Shown here: one piece after another, positions 47,130 to 55,325 of the stretch
Position numbering within the stretch: position 1 is the first letter of the stretch
How the letters are laid out: every line of letters starts with the position of its first letter
From: Gillisia lutea
GTDB taxonomy: Bacteria > Bacteroidota > Bacteroidia > Flavobacteriales > Flavobacteriaceae
Length of the DNA stretch: 64,000 nucleotides
NCBI RefSeq assembly: GCF_021568705.1
Contig: NZ_JAKGTH010000006.1
Coordinates: 496,001-560,000 of the forward strand
Reading direction: 5' to 3'
Translations under genes and position numbers: made by a program
The notes under the pieces: model-generated
The model's input: only the letters and a program-made list of their open reading frames with translations
Databases searched by the model: none
Told to the model about the DNA's origin: nothing

Positions 47130-48104
47130 ATGTATCCACTTAAAAGAAACCGCCGACTTAGAACTTCAGAAGTAATACGTTCTCTTGTTAGAGAAACTGC
47201 TATTACACCAAACGATTTTCTGGTTCCACTATTTGTAGTGGAAGGAAAGAATATAAAAGAAGAGATTGCAAGCATGCCTAATTATTATAGGTTCAGTCTT
47301 GATTTGTTGGAAAAAGAAGTGAAGGAGCTTTGGAATATGGGGTTAAAATCGGTGCTGTTGTTTGTAAAGGTGCCCGATAACTTAAAAGACAATGCAGGGA
47401 CCGAAGCCATTAATGCTCACGGTTTGATGCAGCGTGCCATCAAAACTGTAAAGAATGTTGCGCCGGAGATGCTGGTGATGACCGATGTAGCTTTAGACCC
47501 TTACTCTTCTTTCGGGCATGATGGAGTAGTTGCCGATGGTAAAATATTGAATGATGAAACCACAGCCATTCTTGCTGAAATGGCACTAACTCACGCTAAA
47601 GCTGGTGCCGATTTTGTGGCGCCGAGTGATATGATGGACGGACGCATTTTCGAAATTAGAACCTTATTAGAAGATGAAGGTTATCATGACACAGGAATTA
47701 TGAGCTATAGCGCTAAATATGCTTCCGCTTTCTACGGCCCTTTTCGTGATGCCTTAGATTCTGCCCCAGGCTTTGGTGATAAGAAAACATATCAAATGGA
47801 TCCTGCCAATAGAGATGAAGCGATTAGAGAAACATTAATGGATATTGAGGAAGGAGCCGATATTGTAATGGTGAAACCAGGCTTATGCTACTTAGACATA
47901 GTAAGAGACCTTAAAAATGAAATCCATGTTCCTATAGCTGTTTACCAGGTAAGCGGAGAATATGCCATGATAAAAGCGGCTTCAGAAAAAGGCTGGTTAG
48001 ATCATGACGCTGTAGTTATGGAGCAACTAACAGCAATAAAAAGAGCCGGTGCAAATATGATTGCCAGTTACTTCGCTAAAGATGCTGTTAAGCTGATATC
48101 TTAA
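47130..48104 (+). CDS. hemB: Delta-aminolevulinic acid dehydratase (porphobilinogen synthase)
   Basis: Condenses two ALA to porphobilinogen. 324 aa with both Schiff-base lysines (Lys196 in SYSAKYASAFYGPF; Lys249 in MVKPGLCYLDIV). The zinc triad of cysteines is replaced (Ala121, Asp123, Asp131 in TDVALDPYSSFGHDG), the pattern of Mg-dependent enzymes such as that of Pseudomonas. It starts 89 bp after hemF; no exact promoter was seen, so read-through from hemF is possible. A terminator follows. Confidence 0.97.
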   Translation: MYPLKRNRRLRTSEVIRSLVRETAITPNDFLVPLFVVEGKNIKEEIASMPNYYRFSLDLLEKEVKELWNMGLKSVLLFVKVPDNLKDNAGTEAINAHGLMQRAIKTVKNVAPEMLVMTDVALDPYSSFGHDGVVADGKILNDETTAILAEMALTHAKAGADFVAPSDMMDGRIFEIRTLLEDEGYHDTGIMSYSAKYASAFYGPFRDALDSAPGFGDKKTYQMDPANRDEAIRETLMDIEEGADIVMVKPGLCYLDIVRDLKNEIHVPIAVYQVSGEYAMIKAASEKGWLDHDAVVMEQLTAIKRAGANMIASYFAKDAVKLIS

Positions 48105-48129
48105 ATTATTTAGTTCACATTATTATTCA

Positions 48130-48165
48130 TCCGTGCAGGTTTTAGACACTTGCACGGATTTTTTT
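48130..48165 (+). terminator. Terminator after hemB
   Basis: TCCGTGCAGGT (48130-48140) pairs with ACTTGCACGGA (48148-48158), one G-T wobble, followed by a seven-T run. Confidence 0.9.
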
Positions 48166-48218
48166 ATTTCCACATTAAAATAAGTTCCTAAAATTAACCT
48201 TCGAAATCACTTTCTACA

Positions 48219-48226
48219 TACATTTG
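48219..48226 (+). promoter_or_regulatory. -7 element before small exported protein
   Basis: TACATTTG is an exact -7 match ending 4 nt before the GTG start of the next gene, implying a near-leaderless mRNA. No TTG at the expected spacing. Confidence 0.45.
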
Positions 48227-48230
48227 TAGT

Positions 48231-48587
48231 GTGAAATTCAAGAAATTAAATAGTCTTCTTCCAATACTGCTGTTAGCATTCTTAAATGTTTTCAGCAGCC
48301 TGGCTATTGCAAGCCCCGATGTTTCAAAAAATTTGAATTCGAGGGATTTTGATTATCTGCAAGCCGATCAAAATACCCAAGCGCTTTTTCTAGAAGAAAT
48401 TACCGTTGCTAATTACCTTATTGCAGATCCTGAGAACTTATCGGGTGGAAGTAGTGTAATTATTACCGGTATTTCGGAAGTCACCTTTCTACGAAGTTCT
48501 TTTAATAGTTTTGCGGGGTGGACCTATCAACAGGACCAGCGTTCTATTATTTCGCATCATATCTTTCCTTTCCATTTTTTTTGGTGA
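48231..48587 (+). CDS. Small exported protein, unknown
   Basis: A 118-aa product starting with GTG, with a Sec signal (KKLNSLLPILLLAFLNVFSS, cleavage near AIASP). The mature part is short and ends in an aromatic cluster (HHIFPFHFFW). No family recognised. The coding call rests on the signal peptide, uninterrupted frame and -7 element; it could be lineage-specific. Confidence 0.65.
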   Translation: MKFKKLNSLLPILLLAFLNVFSSLAIASPDVSKNLNSRDFDYLQADQNTQALFLEEITVANYLIADPENLSGGSSVIITGISEVTFLRSSFNSFAGWTYQQDQRSIISHHIFPFHFFW

Positions 48588-48710
48588 AAACCCACGTTTT
48601 AATCGATTTCAACAAGCTTATATAAAAGCTTAACCATGTATTAGGTGCTTCTAAAACATGAAGATTCCTGTAAATACATTTATTTCAAAAATCATTAAAA
48701 AAAATAAAAA

Positions 48711-49193
48711 ATGGATAACTCTTCAGCCACAATAGGCTTATTATTACTAGTGGCGTTTATTGGCCCGATCTTATTTATGATCTATAAACAATCTAATAAA
48801 GATAAAAAGCGCTTAAAAGAATTGAAAAACTTAAGTGCACAGCATAATATGAATTTAGATCATATTGAACTTTCTAACCTCTTAATTCTGGGCTTAGATT
48901 CAAAATCAAAAAAATTGATTGTAATGGAACCGGAAAATAACATGAGCTTTAATGTAATCGATCTACAAGATACCACCGGTCATATTTCTCAAAAGGGAAT
49001 TCCTCTTCCAAATGCTCCAAAAAACAAAACGGCAATTACTCATATAAGTCTGGAGTTGCTTAAAAACAAGAAGGAAAAGGTTACTGAAATTGTCTTTTAT
49101 GATGAAGATGATAACAACAGTTTAAATGCCGAAACCCAATTGTTTATAGCAGGAAAATGGGAGAAGCTTATTAGCACAAGCCTTTCAGCTTAA
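48711..49193 (+). CDS. Single-TM membrane protein, unknown
   Basis: A 160-aa protein with one N-terminal TM segment (about residues 7-25, IGLLLLVAFIGPILFMIY), a short basic linker (KQSNKDKKRLKELK), and a cytoplasmic-type domain (LLILGLDSKSKKLIVMEPEN; VTEIVFYDEDDNNSLN). No family recognised. A strong terminator follows its stop codon. Confidence 0.8.
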   Translation: MDNSSATIGLLLLVAFIGPILFMIYKQSNKDKKRLKELKNLSAQHNMNLDHIELSNLLILGLDSKSKKLIVMEPENNMSFNVIDLQDTTGHISQKGIPLPNAPKNKTAITHISLELLKNKKEKVTEIVFYDEDDNNSLNAETQLFIAGKWEKLISTSLSA

Positions 49194-49212
49194 TAGTATC
49201 AACTTTCAACTT

Positions 49213-49250
49213 AAAAAAGCTGCTGTAATTTAATTTACAGCAGCTTTTTT
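49213..49250 (+). terminator. Terminator after the single-TM protein gene
   Basis: AAAAAAGCTGCTGTAA (49213-49228) pairs perfectly with TTACAGCAGCTTTTTT (49235-49250), 6-nt loop. Confidence 0.93.
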
Positions 49251-49311
49251 ATTTCTTATCCTTAGCAAGTTTTCCTGTTATTCCCTAAATTACATTTTCA
49301 ATTTATACCTG

Positions 49312-49800
49312 ATGAGTAATACTCCCTCTTTAAAAGCACAACTTAAAACCCCTTTAGGGACTACCGAGATCTTTGGAGACGAAAGAGGTATTTCAAGAAT
49401 TAGTATTACTAAGGAGGATATTACCGAAGACCAAGAGATTCCCCATTCTTTAAAGGATGCCGTGGCCCAACTTGACTCTTATTTTAAAGGAGAACTTAGA
49501 GAATTCGATTTAAAATTGAATCCGGAAGGAACCGATTTTCAAAAACGAGTTTGGGAAGCTTTACTCACTATCCCGTATGGAAAAACCTGTTCTTATACGG
49601 ATCTTACCAAACAGCTTGGCGATATAAAAGCTATACGCGCTGCAGCAGCAGCCAATGGTAAGAATCCGTTATGGATAGTAATTCCTTGCCATAGAGTTAT
49701 TGGTAGCGATGGTTCGTTAACAGGGTATGCTGGTGGATTGTGGCGTAAAAAGTGGTTGTTAGAACTTGAGACACCACCTATCCAAACCGAATTATTCTAA
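49312..49800 (+). CDS. ogt: Methylated-DNA-protein-cysteine methyltransferase
   Basis: Suicide repair protein for O6-alkylguanine. 162 aa; the helix-turn-helix GTDFQKRVWEALLTIPYGKT, Asn hinge AAAANGKNPLWIVIPCHRVI with the acceptor Cys in PCHR, and GYAGGLWRKKWLLELE. A single gene; no adaptive-response (Ada) domain is attached. Confidence 0.96.
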   Translation: MSNTPSLKAQLKTPLGTTEIFGDERGISRISITKEDITEDQEIPHSLKDAVAQLDSYFKGELREFDLKLNPEGTDFQKRVWEALLTIPYGKTCSYTDLTKQLGDIKAIRAAAAANGKNPLWIVIPCHRVIGSDGSLTGYAGGLWRKKWLLELETPPIQTELF

Positions 49801-49926
49801 CTGATTTCTCCCTCTCTTTTTTATATTAAAATTCACCGCAGCTTTAAAAAAATAAGTATTTTTAATAGCCCCGACGCCAATACTCAATTTTATATGTATT
49901 TGAATAAATTTCAATAATGCTGCACA

Positions 49927-50640
49927 ATGCTTCGTAGACTCAATTTAGAACATATTCTTTTTTTAGACATTGAAACAGTGCCTGAAGAAAGGTCTTTTCA
50001 GAGTTTAACTCCTGAAAAACAAAGATTATGGGAAGAAAAATCCCAGTATCAAAGAAAGGAAGAAATAACTGCTGAAGAATTCTATAAGCGCGCAGGGATT
50101 TGGGCAGAATTTGGAAAGATCGTGTGTATTTCTGTAGGCTTCTTCAATATAAAAGAAGGAAATAGGCATTTCAGGCTTACCACCTTTAAAGGAAGAGAAG
50201 AAAACCTATTACTGGAATTTTCTAATCTGCTGGAAAAGCACTTTTATAAACCTCATCATTTGTTATGCGCTCATAATGGTAAAGAATTTGATTTTCCTTT
50301 CATTGCCAGACGAATGCTCATTCATAACCTGCCACTACCGGCGAAATTGGATCTTTTCGGAAAAAAACCCTGGGAAGTCCCCCATCTAGACACTTTAGAA
50401 CTGTGGAAATTTGGAGATTATAAACATTACACTTCTCTTAAATTGCTTACCAATGTCTTGGGAATTACCTCCCCAAAAGATGATATTGATGGCTCTGAAG
50501 TGCGCGATGTTTTTTATGAAAGCCGGGAAGTGAACAGAATAATTACCTATTGCGAAAAAGATGTTATTGCAATTGCCCAGATAATTCTAAGATTAAGGCA
50601 GGAAGAACTATTGACAGATTCGGAGATAACTTCCGTTTGA
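49927..50640 (+). CDS. PolB-like 3'-5' exonuclease domain protein
   Basis: A 237-aa stand-alone DEDD exonuclease domain (DNA_pol_B_exo2 family). Exo I FLDIETVPEERSF near residue 14, Exo II CAHNGKEFDFPFIARRML, Exo III YCEKDVIAIAQIIL; all four acidic metal ligands can be placed. Probably acts in nucleic-acid processing or repair; lies 126 bp after the alkyltransferase gene. Confidence 0.93.
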   Translation: MLRRLNLEHILFLDIETVPEERSFQSLTPEKQRLWEEKSQYQRKEEITAEEFYKRAGIWAEFGKIVCISVGFFNIKEGNRHFRLTTFKGREENLLLEFSNLLEKHFYKPHHLLCAHNGKEFDFPFIARRMLIHNLPLPAKLDLFGKKPWEVPHLDTLELWKFGDYKHYTSLKLLTNVLGITSPKDDIDGSEVRDVFYESREVNRIITYCEKDVIAIAQIILRLRQEELLTDSEITSV

Positions 50641-50673
50641 CCAATTTTGTGAAAATGGAAAGCTATCAAATAG

Positions 50674-50703
50674 AAAAAACCGCCTCTTTCGAAGCGGTTT
50701 TTT
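50674..50703. terminator. Bidirectional terminator between exonuclease and ALDH genes
   Basis: AAAAAACCGC (50674-50683) pairs with GCGGTTTTTT (50694-50703) around a 10-nt loop, with T-runs on both strands. Confidence 0.9.
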
Positions 50704-50721
50704 TTAGCTATAAAATTTAAT

Positions 50722-52275
50722 TTATAGATCAAATTTGATTCCTTGTGCCAATGGCAACTCGGTAGTATAATTAATGGTGTTGGTTTGCCTTCTCATATAC
50801 ACTTTCCATGCATCCGATCCAGATTCACGACCTCCACCAGTTTCTTTCTCTCCACCAAAGGCTCCACCAATCTCAGCACCACTGGTTCCAATATTTACAT
50901 TTGCAATTCCACAATCTGATCCATTTACAGAAAGAAAATACTCTGCTTCTCTTAAATTATTGGTCATAATTGCTGAAGAAAGTCCTTGATTTACTCCATT
51001 CTGAAGATCAATGGCATTTTCCACAGAACCTGAGTACTTCATCATATAAAGCACAGGAGCAAAAGTTTCATGCTGTACGATCTCAAAGCTATTTTCCGCT
51101 TCGGCAATTGCAGGTTTTACATAGCAACCGCTTTCGTAACCTTCACCTTGTAATACACCGCCTTCAACTATAAGATTTCCGCCTTCTTCAACTACTTTGG
51201 TCAACGCATTTTGATAGTTTTTTACAGCATCTTTATCAATAAGTGGCCCTACATGGTTTTTTTCATCTAAAGGATTTCCAATTTTTAACTGCTTATAAGC
51301 TGCAACAATAGCATCTTTCACCTTATCATACATAGATTCATGAATGATAAGTCTTCTAGTTGAAGTACAACGCTGCCCTGCTGTACCTACCGCGCCAAAC
51401 ACAGCACCAATAACGGTCATTTTTATATCGGCGTCTGGAGTTACTATAATGGCATTATTCCCTCCCAGTTCCAATAAGGTTTTTCCAAGACGTTCTGCTA
51501 CTTTTGAAGCCACGATCTTTCCCATTCTGGTAGACCCTGTAGCTGAAATAAGCGGCATTCTTTTATCAGAAGTCATCATCTCTCCCACTTTATAATCACC
51601 GGTTACCAGACAAGAAATTCCTTCCGGCACTCCGTTCTCTTTAAATACTCTGGCAGCGATTTTCTGGCAGGCTACCGAGGTTACAGGAGTTTTTTCAGAA
51701 CCTTTCCATACACAGGCATCTCCACATACCCATGCCAACGCAGTATTCCAGGACCATACTGCAACCGGAAAATTAAATGCAGATATAATTCCAACTACAC
51801 CTAACGGGTGGTATTGCTCATACATTCTGTGTCCGGGACGTTCAGAATGCATGGTAAGACCGTATAACTGTCGCGAAAGCCCTACTGCAAAATCACAGAT
51901 ATCGATCATTTCCTGCACTTCTCCCAATCCCTCCTGATACGATTTTCCCATTTCATAGGAAACTAACCTTCCTAACGGCTCTTTCAAGCGGCGAAGTTCT
52001 TCATTGAACTTTCTAACAATTTCTCCTCTTTGTGGGGCCGGCATACTTCTCCAGGTCTTAAAACCCTCGGTTGCAGCACTCATTACCCTTTCATAATCCT
52101 CCTTTGTAGTAGCTTTCACTTTTCCTATTAAAGCGCCATCTACTGGCGAATAGGATTCTATAAGTTCTCCGCTCCCAAAGAAATCACTCCCGGTAGAAGT
52201 ACCGTCATTTATATCAGCAAGACCCAGGTCTTTCAAGGCTTGTTTAATTCCAAATTTTTCAGCTATATCACTCAT
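50722..52275 (-). CDS. Aldehyde dehydrogenase, ALDH7 (antiquitin-like)
   Basis: NAD-linked aldehyde dehydrogenase of 517 aa. Catalytic Cys in GTAGQRCTSTRRLI near residue 303, general-base Glu in LLELGGNNAIIV near 269, and YHPLGVVGIISAFNFPVAVW. The LELGGNNA form and C-terminal GGGRESGSDAWKVYMRRQTN point to the ALDH7 branch, which oxidises alpha-aminoadipic semialdehyde in lysine breakdown. Because it is 82 bp from the 3-hydroxyanthranilate dioxygenase gene, a role with the kynurenine-derived semialdehyde is an alternative. Confidence 0.93.
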   Translation of the reverse strand: MSDIAEKFGIKQALKDLGLADINDGTSTGSDFFGSGELIESYSPVDGALIGKVKATTKEDYERVMSAATEGFKTWRSMPAPQRGEIVRKFNEELRRLKEPLGRLVSYEMGKSYQEGLGEVQEMIDICDFAVGLSRQLYGLTMHSERPGHRMYEQYHPLGVVGIISAFNFPVAVWSWNTALAWVCGDACVWKGSEKTPVTSVACQKIAARVFKENGVPEGISCLVTGDYKVGEMMTSDKRMPLISATGSTRMGKIVASKVAERLGKTLLELGGNNAIIVTPDADIKMTVIGAVFGAVGTAGQRCTSTRRLIIHESMYDKVKDAIVAAYKQLKIGNPLDEKNHVGPLIDKDAVKNYQNALTKVVEEGGNLIVEGGVLQGEGYESGCYVKPAIAEAENSFEIVQHETFAPVLYMMKYSGSVENAIDLQNGVNQGLSSAIMTNNLREAEYFLSVNGSDCGIANVNIGTSGAEIGGAFGGEKETGGGRESGSDAWKVYMRRQTNTINYTTELPLAQGIKFDL

Positions 52276-52357
52276 TAAATTTATCTTTTTATCTATAAAA
52301 TTGTTTGTTCCTTGCGAAAATAAAAAATATTTAAGAAAAAGCTTAGTTTACTAATGC

Positions 52358-52900
52358 TTATCCTTCTGAAGCCGTAAAACGCTCGTCTACCGGCATCACT
52401 GTTCCACACTTATCACAGGTTCGTAGTTCTTTACTGCCATAAAAATGTTTAAAATGCTTTAAAAAATCGGTTTCAATATTTTCCAATGGAAAATATACTT
52501 CATGTAGTTTATGATTGCAGTTATCGCAGAACCACAGCAGGCCATCCTTGCCACCTTCTCCTAACCGCTTACGTTCTACAACTAAGCCAATAGATCCGTC
52601 ATGCCTAACAGGAGAATGCGGTACTTTGGCCGGATGAAGGTACATATCGCCCGGGCCTAATTGCATGGTGCGTTTCTCCCCATCTTCCTGTACATGCACT
52701 TCTATATTCCCTTCCAGTTGATAGAAGAGTTCTTCTGTTTCATTATAATGATAATCCTTACGGGCATTGGGGCCACCTACAATCATCACGATATAATCGT
52801 CTGATTCTTTGTAAATATTCTTATTTCCAACAGGGGGCTTTAACAACTCTCTGTTTTGTTCTATCCAGGTATGGAGATTGAAAGGTTTATTGATAGCCAT
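52358..52900 (-). CDS. nbaC: 3-hydroxyanthranilate 3,4-dioxygenase
   Basis: Ring-opens 3-hydroxyanthranilate in tryptophan/kynurenine breakdown, giving the precursor of quinolinate. 180 aa cupin with Fe ligands in KDYHYNETEELFYQLEG (His, Glu) and YLHPAKVPHSP (His), and the bacterial C-terminal rubredoxin-like site CDNCNHK and TCDKCGTVMP. The rest of the kynurenine pathway is not in this window. Confidence 0.95.
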   Translation of the reverse strand: MAINKPFNLHTWIEQNRELLKPPVGNKNIYKESDDYIVMIVGGPNARKDYHYNETEELFYQLEGNIEVHVQEDGEKRTMQLGPGDMYLHPAKVPHSPVRHDGSIGLVVERKRLGEGGKDGLLWFCDNCNHKLHEVYFPLENIETDFLKHFKHFYGSKELRTCDKCGTVMPVDERFTASEG

Positions 52901-53010
52901 TTTTTAATTTTTCTTTTCCCTAAAATTAAACATTCTCATACAGATAGCTGTTATGCATCTCAAAATGTTTTTGGCGTGTGCTTAAAAGCACCGCACTATT
53001 CACTTCAAGT

Positions 53011-53070
53011 CCTCGTCCTACCCCGATAGTTATCGGGACGGGACTACGGGCTTTTCGTTGCTATCGCTCA
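53011..53070. repeat. GC-rich REP-like palindromic element
   Basis: In the 245-bp gap before the isoaspartyl peptidase gene, CCCGATA-GT-TATCGGG (53022-53037) is flanked by GTCC (53015-53018) and GGAC (53041-53044), extending the dyad. The following GGGCTTTTCGTTGCTATCGCTC is more GC-rich than its surroundings. The motif resembles interspersed CCCGATA/TATCGGG repeats seen in flavobacterial genomes; a second copy was not seen in this window. Confidence 0.5.
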
Positions 53071-53145
53071 CGCATTTCAAGATAAGAATCTCAGGCTAAG
53101 AGTATTTTTGCTACTTTTATATATTATAGTTTAACCGCTTCAAAT

Positions 53146-54249
53146 ATGAAAAAATTACTACTTCTTTGCTGCCTAACAGTGGCTTTTGCATGCAATAATG
53201 CTTCCGAAGAAAAAAAACCAATAGGTCAACCCGATCCAGTTCCCACTTCGGATAAGGTGGAAACCGATAATTTTGGAATCGTACTGCACGGTGGTGCGGG
53301 GACTATATTAAAAGAGAATATGACAGACTCTCTCGAAAACGCCTATAAAATTGTTTTGGAGGAGGCTATACAAACAGGCCATGATATTTTAAAAAACGGA
53401 GGTACTTCTTTGGAAGCGGTACAAAAAACTATTAACATCCTGGAAGATTCTCCGCTATTCAATGCGGGGAAAGGTGCTGTTTTTGCAAACGATGAAACCA
53501 ACCAAATGGATGCCGCAATTATGGATGGTGAAACATTGAACGCGGGAGCCGTTGCCGGAGTTACCACTGTTAAAAACCCCATCAATTTAGCTTTTCAGGT
53601 AATGGAGCATTCACCCCATGTATTATTATCGGGAAAGGGAGCAGAGCAATTTGCAAAAGAACGCGGACTCGAATTGGTAGATCCTTCCTATTTCTATACA
53701 GAAAATAGATTTCAATCCCTTCAGAAAGTAAAAGAAGCTGAGAAAAGGAAAGCAGATAGCCTAAATAATCAAACTGCATTTTACGACCCGTTTATCAAAG
53801 AATCTAAATTTGGAACCGTAGGCTGTGTGGCATTAGATAAGAATGGAAATCTGGCAGCGGGAACTTCTACCGGAGGAATGACCAATAAAAAATGGAACAG
53901 AATAGGAGATGTGCCAATTATTGGAGCAGGAACCTATGCTAACAATGCTACTTGTGCCGTATCAAGCACGGGCTGGGGAGAATATTTTATTAGAGGAGTG
54001 GTTGCCTATGATATTTCAGCTATGATGGAATACAAGAAAATGAGTCTGGAAGAGGCGGCGCAAGTTGTAATTCAGGATAAACTAACAGAACTTGGTGGCG
54101 AAGGTGGAATTATAGCCATAGACAAAAAAGGAAATATCGCTATGGAATTTAATTCGGCAGGGATGTATCGGGCTAGTATGAACAAAGAAGGAGAACTAAC
54201 CATAGGTATCTACAAGCAAAATGAGGCGAAACCTGAAAATGAGAAGTAA
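53146..54249 (+). CDS. Exported isoaspartyl peptidase/L-asparaginase (Ntn hydrolase)
   Basis: A 367-aa plant-type asparaginase made as an inactive precursor that self-cleaves before a Thr. HGGAGTIL at the N-terminus of the fold; cleavage/nucleophile site in KFGTVGCVALDKNGN, substrate loop GTSTGGMTNKKWNRIGD and GAGTYANNATCAVSSTG. It carries a lipoprotein signal (MKKLLLLCCLTVAFAC, Cys16), so it acts outside the cytoplasm. Removes beta-aspartyl residues or asparagine amide; also related to glycosylasparaginase, a possible alternative activity. Confidence 0.94.
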   Translation: MKKLLLLCCLTVAFACNNASEEKKPIGQPDPVPTSDKVETDNFGIVLHGGAGTILKENMTDSLENAYKIVLEEAIQTGHDILKNGGTSLEAVQKTINILEDSPLFNAGKGAVFANDETNQMDAAIMDGETLNAGAVAGVTTVKNPINLAFQVMEHSPHVLLSGKGAEQFAKERGLELVDPSYFYTENRFQSLQKVKEAEKRKADSLNNQTAFYDPFIKESKFGTVGCVALDKNGNLAAGTSTGGMTNKKWNRIGDVPIIGAGTYANNATCAVSSTGWGEYFIRGVVAYDISAMMEYKKMSLEEAAQVVIQDKLTELGGEGGIIAIDKKGNIAMEFNSAGMYRASMNKEGELTIGIYKQNEAKPENEK

Positions 54250-54271
54250 ACTTTCATAATAACCCACGTCT

Positions 54272-54306
54272 AAAGCCCCTGATTGAAAAACCAGCGGGCT
54301 TTTTCA
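54272..54306 (+). terminator. Terminator after isoaspartyl peptidase gene
   Basis: AAAGCCC (54272-54278) pairs with GGGCTTT (54296-54302), followed by Ts. Confidence 0.8.
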
Positions 54307-54377
54307 TTTTTAAATAAACACCTGTTTTATAATGTCTGGATATTCTTTTATTATATTTTTTTCCCAAAAAGAACACT

Positions 54378-55244
54378 ATGAATTTTAAAGATCAACTTGT
54401 AAATAAGCAGTTTTACCTTACCTCCACTCTCATAGTTTTTATCATACTCTGTACATCATCAATAAAAACGCAGGCTCAAAGTCGATCCAGAGAAGAGATT
54501 AAGGATACTATTAAAAGTATGCCTTCATTTTCTATCTATCAGGACAACTATTTTATTTCAGGAGTTCCCACCAATAAAGAAATTACAAAACAAAATTCAG
54601 ATATAAAATATCAAATTAGTTTTAAACAAATGGTGACAAGGGCAACCCTACCCTTTAATTCCTATTTATTCCTCACCTATTCTCAAAAAGCATTTTGGGA
54701 CGTTTACAAAAGATCTAGCCCCTTTGCGGAAGTCAACTTCAACCCGGGAGTGGGCGTGGGAAAACCTGTTTTTAATAAAAATGATAAAATTGTGGGACTA
54801 GCAGAATTTAAAATGGAACACGAGTCTAATGGAAGAGATAGTATTGCTAGTCGAAGCTGGAATAGATTTACATTAACGTATAGCACTATGGTGGGTAGAC
54901 ATGGAATGCTAATCCTTCGAGGCTGGCTACCATTTGCTTATAAAGAAAGTAACGCTGATATCCTTGACTATGTTGGTTTGGGTGAAGCAAAATTTGAATA
55001 CCATATTGTTGAAGACAAACTTATAACAGATATCACGATTAGGAAAGGTCTTAAAGATTGGCGGGGAGCAATAAGCAGTAGGCTACTCTATAAATTATTC
55101 AACAATTCCTCCAACCAATATTTAATGTTAGAATGGTTTGCCGGACATTCAGAAAGTCTTATCGATTATAGAGAATATACCAGCATGATTCGCTTGGGGT
55201 ACGTAATAAAATCTTCCGACCTCAACTTACTGCGAGACAAATAA
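54378..55244 (+). CDS. pldA: Outer-membrane phospholipase A
   Basis: Hydrolyses phospholipids in the outer leaflet. 288 aa; N-terminal signal ending near KTQAQS. The OMPLA catalytic triad is visible in MEHESNGRDS (His, Ser) and SRSWNRFTLTYST (Asn), preceded by the barrel motif LFLTYSQKAFWDVYKRSSPF and EVNFNPGVG. A calcium-dependent dimer in E. coli. Not coupled to the efflux operon downstream (81-bp gap and a promoter). Confidence 0.92.
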   Translation: MNFKDQLVNKQFYLTSTLIVFIILCTSSIKTQAQSRSREEIKDTIKSMPSFSIYQDNYFISGVPTNKEITKQNSDIKYQISFKQMVTRATLPFNSYLFLTYSQKAFWDVYKRSSPFAEVNFNPGVGVGKPVFNKNDKIVGLAEFKMEHESNGRDSIASRSWNRFTLTYSTMVGRHGMLILRGWLPFAYKESNADILDYVGLGEAKFEYHIVEDKLITDITIRKGLKDWRGAISSRLLYKLFNNSSNQYLMLEWFAGHSESLIDYREYTSMIRLGYVIKSSDLNLLRDK

Positions 55245-55270
55245 AATTAATTAACACAAAATTAAGTTTT

Positions 55271-55298
55271 GATTAGTTCGGTATTTCCCGAACTAATC
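55271..55298. promoter_or_regulatory. Operator: perfect 11-bp inverted repeat in efflux operon promoter
   Basis: GATTAGTTCGG (55271-55281) and CCGAACTAATC (55288-55298) are exact reverse complements with a 6-bp spacer. The dyad ends 1 bp before the -7 element, so a bound regulator would block RNA polymerase. Lies 27 bp before the regulator ATG, fitting autoregulation. Confidence 0.8.
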
Positions 55299-55299
55299 C

Positions 55300-55307
55300 T
55301 AATTTTG
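55300..55307 (+). promoter_or_regulatory. -7 element of RND efflux operon
   Basis: TAATTTTG matches the Bacteroidetes -7 consensus exactly, 18 nt before the ATG. The best -33 candidate at proper spacing is TTC (55277-55279), inside the operator. Confidence 0.65.
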
Positions 55308-55325
55308 CTGCCTTATTATTTTTTT

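Noticed and set aside
36079-48104. hemL within the heme island
   Set aside because: No glutamate-1-semialdehyde aminotransferase reading frame is present; it must be elsewhere in the genome.
50722-52900. Complete kynurenine degradation cluster
   Set aside because: Only 3-hydroxyanthranilate dioxygenase is certain; the neighbouring dehydrogenase looks like the ALDH7 lysine branch, and kynureninase, monooxygenase and decarboxylase genes are absent.
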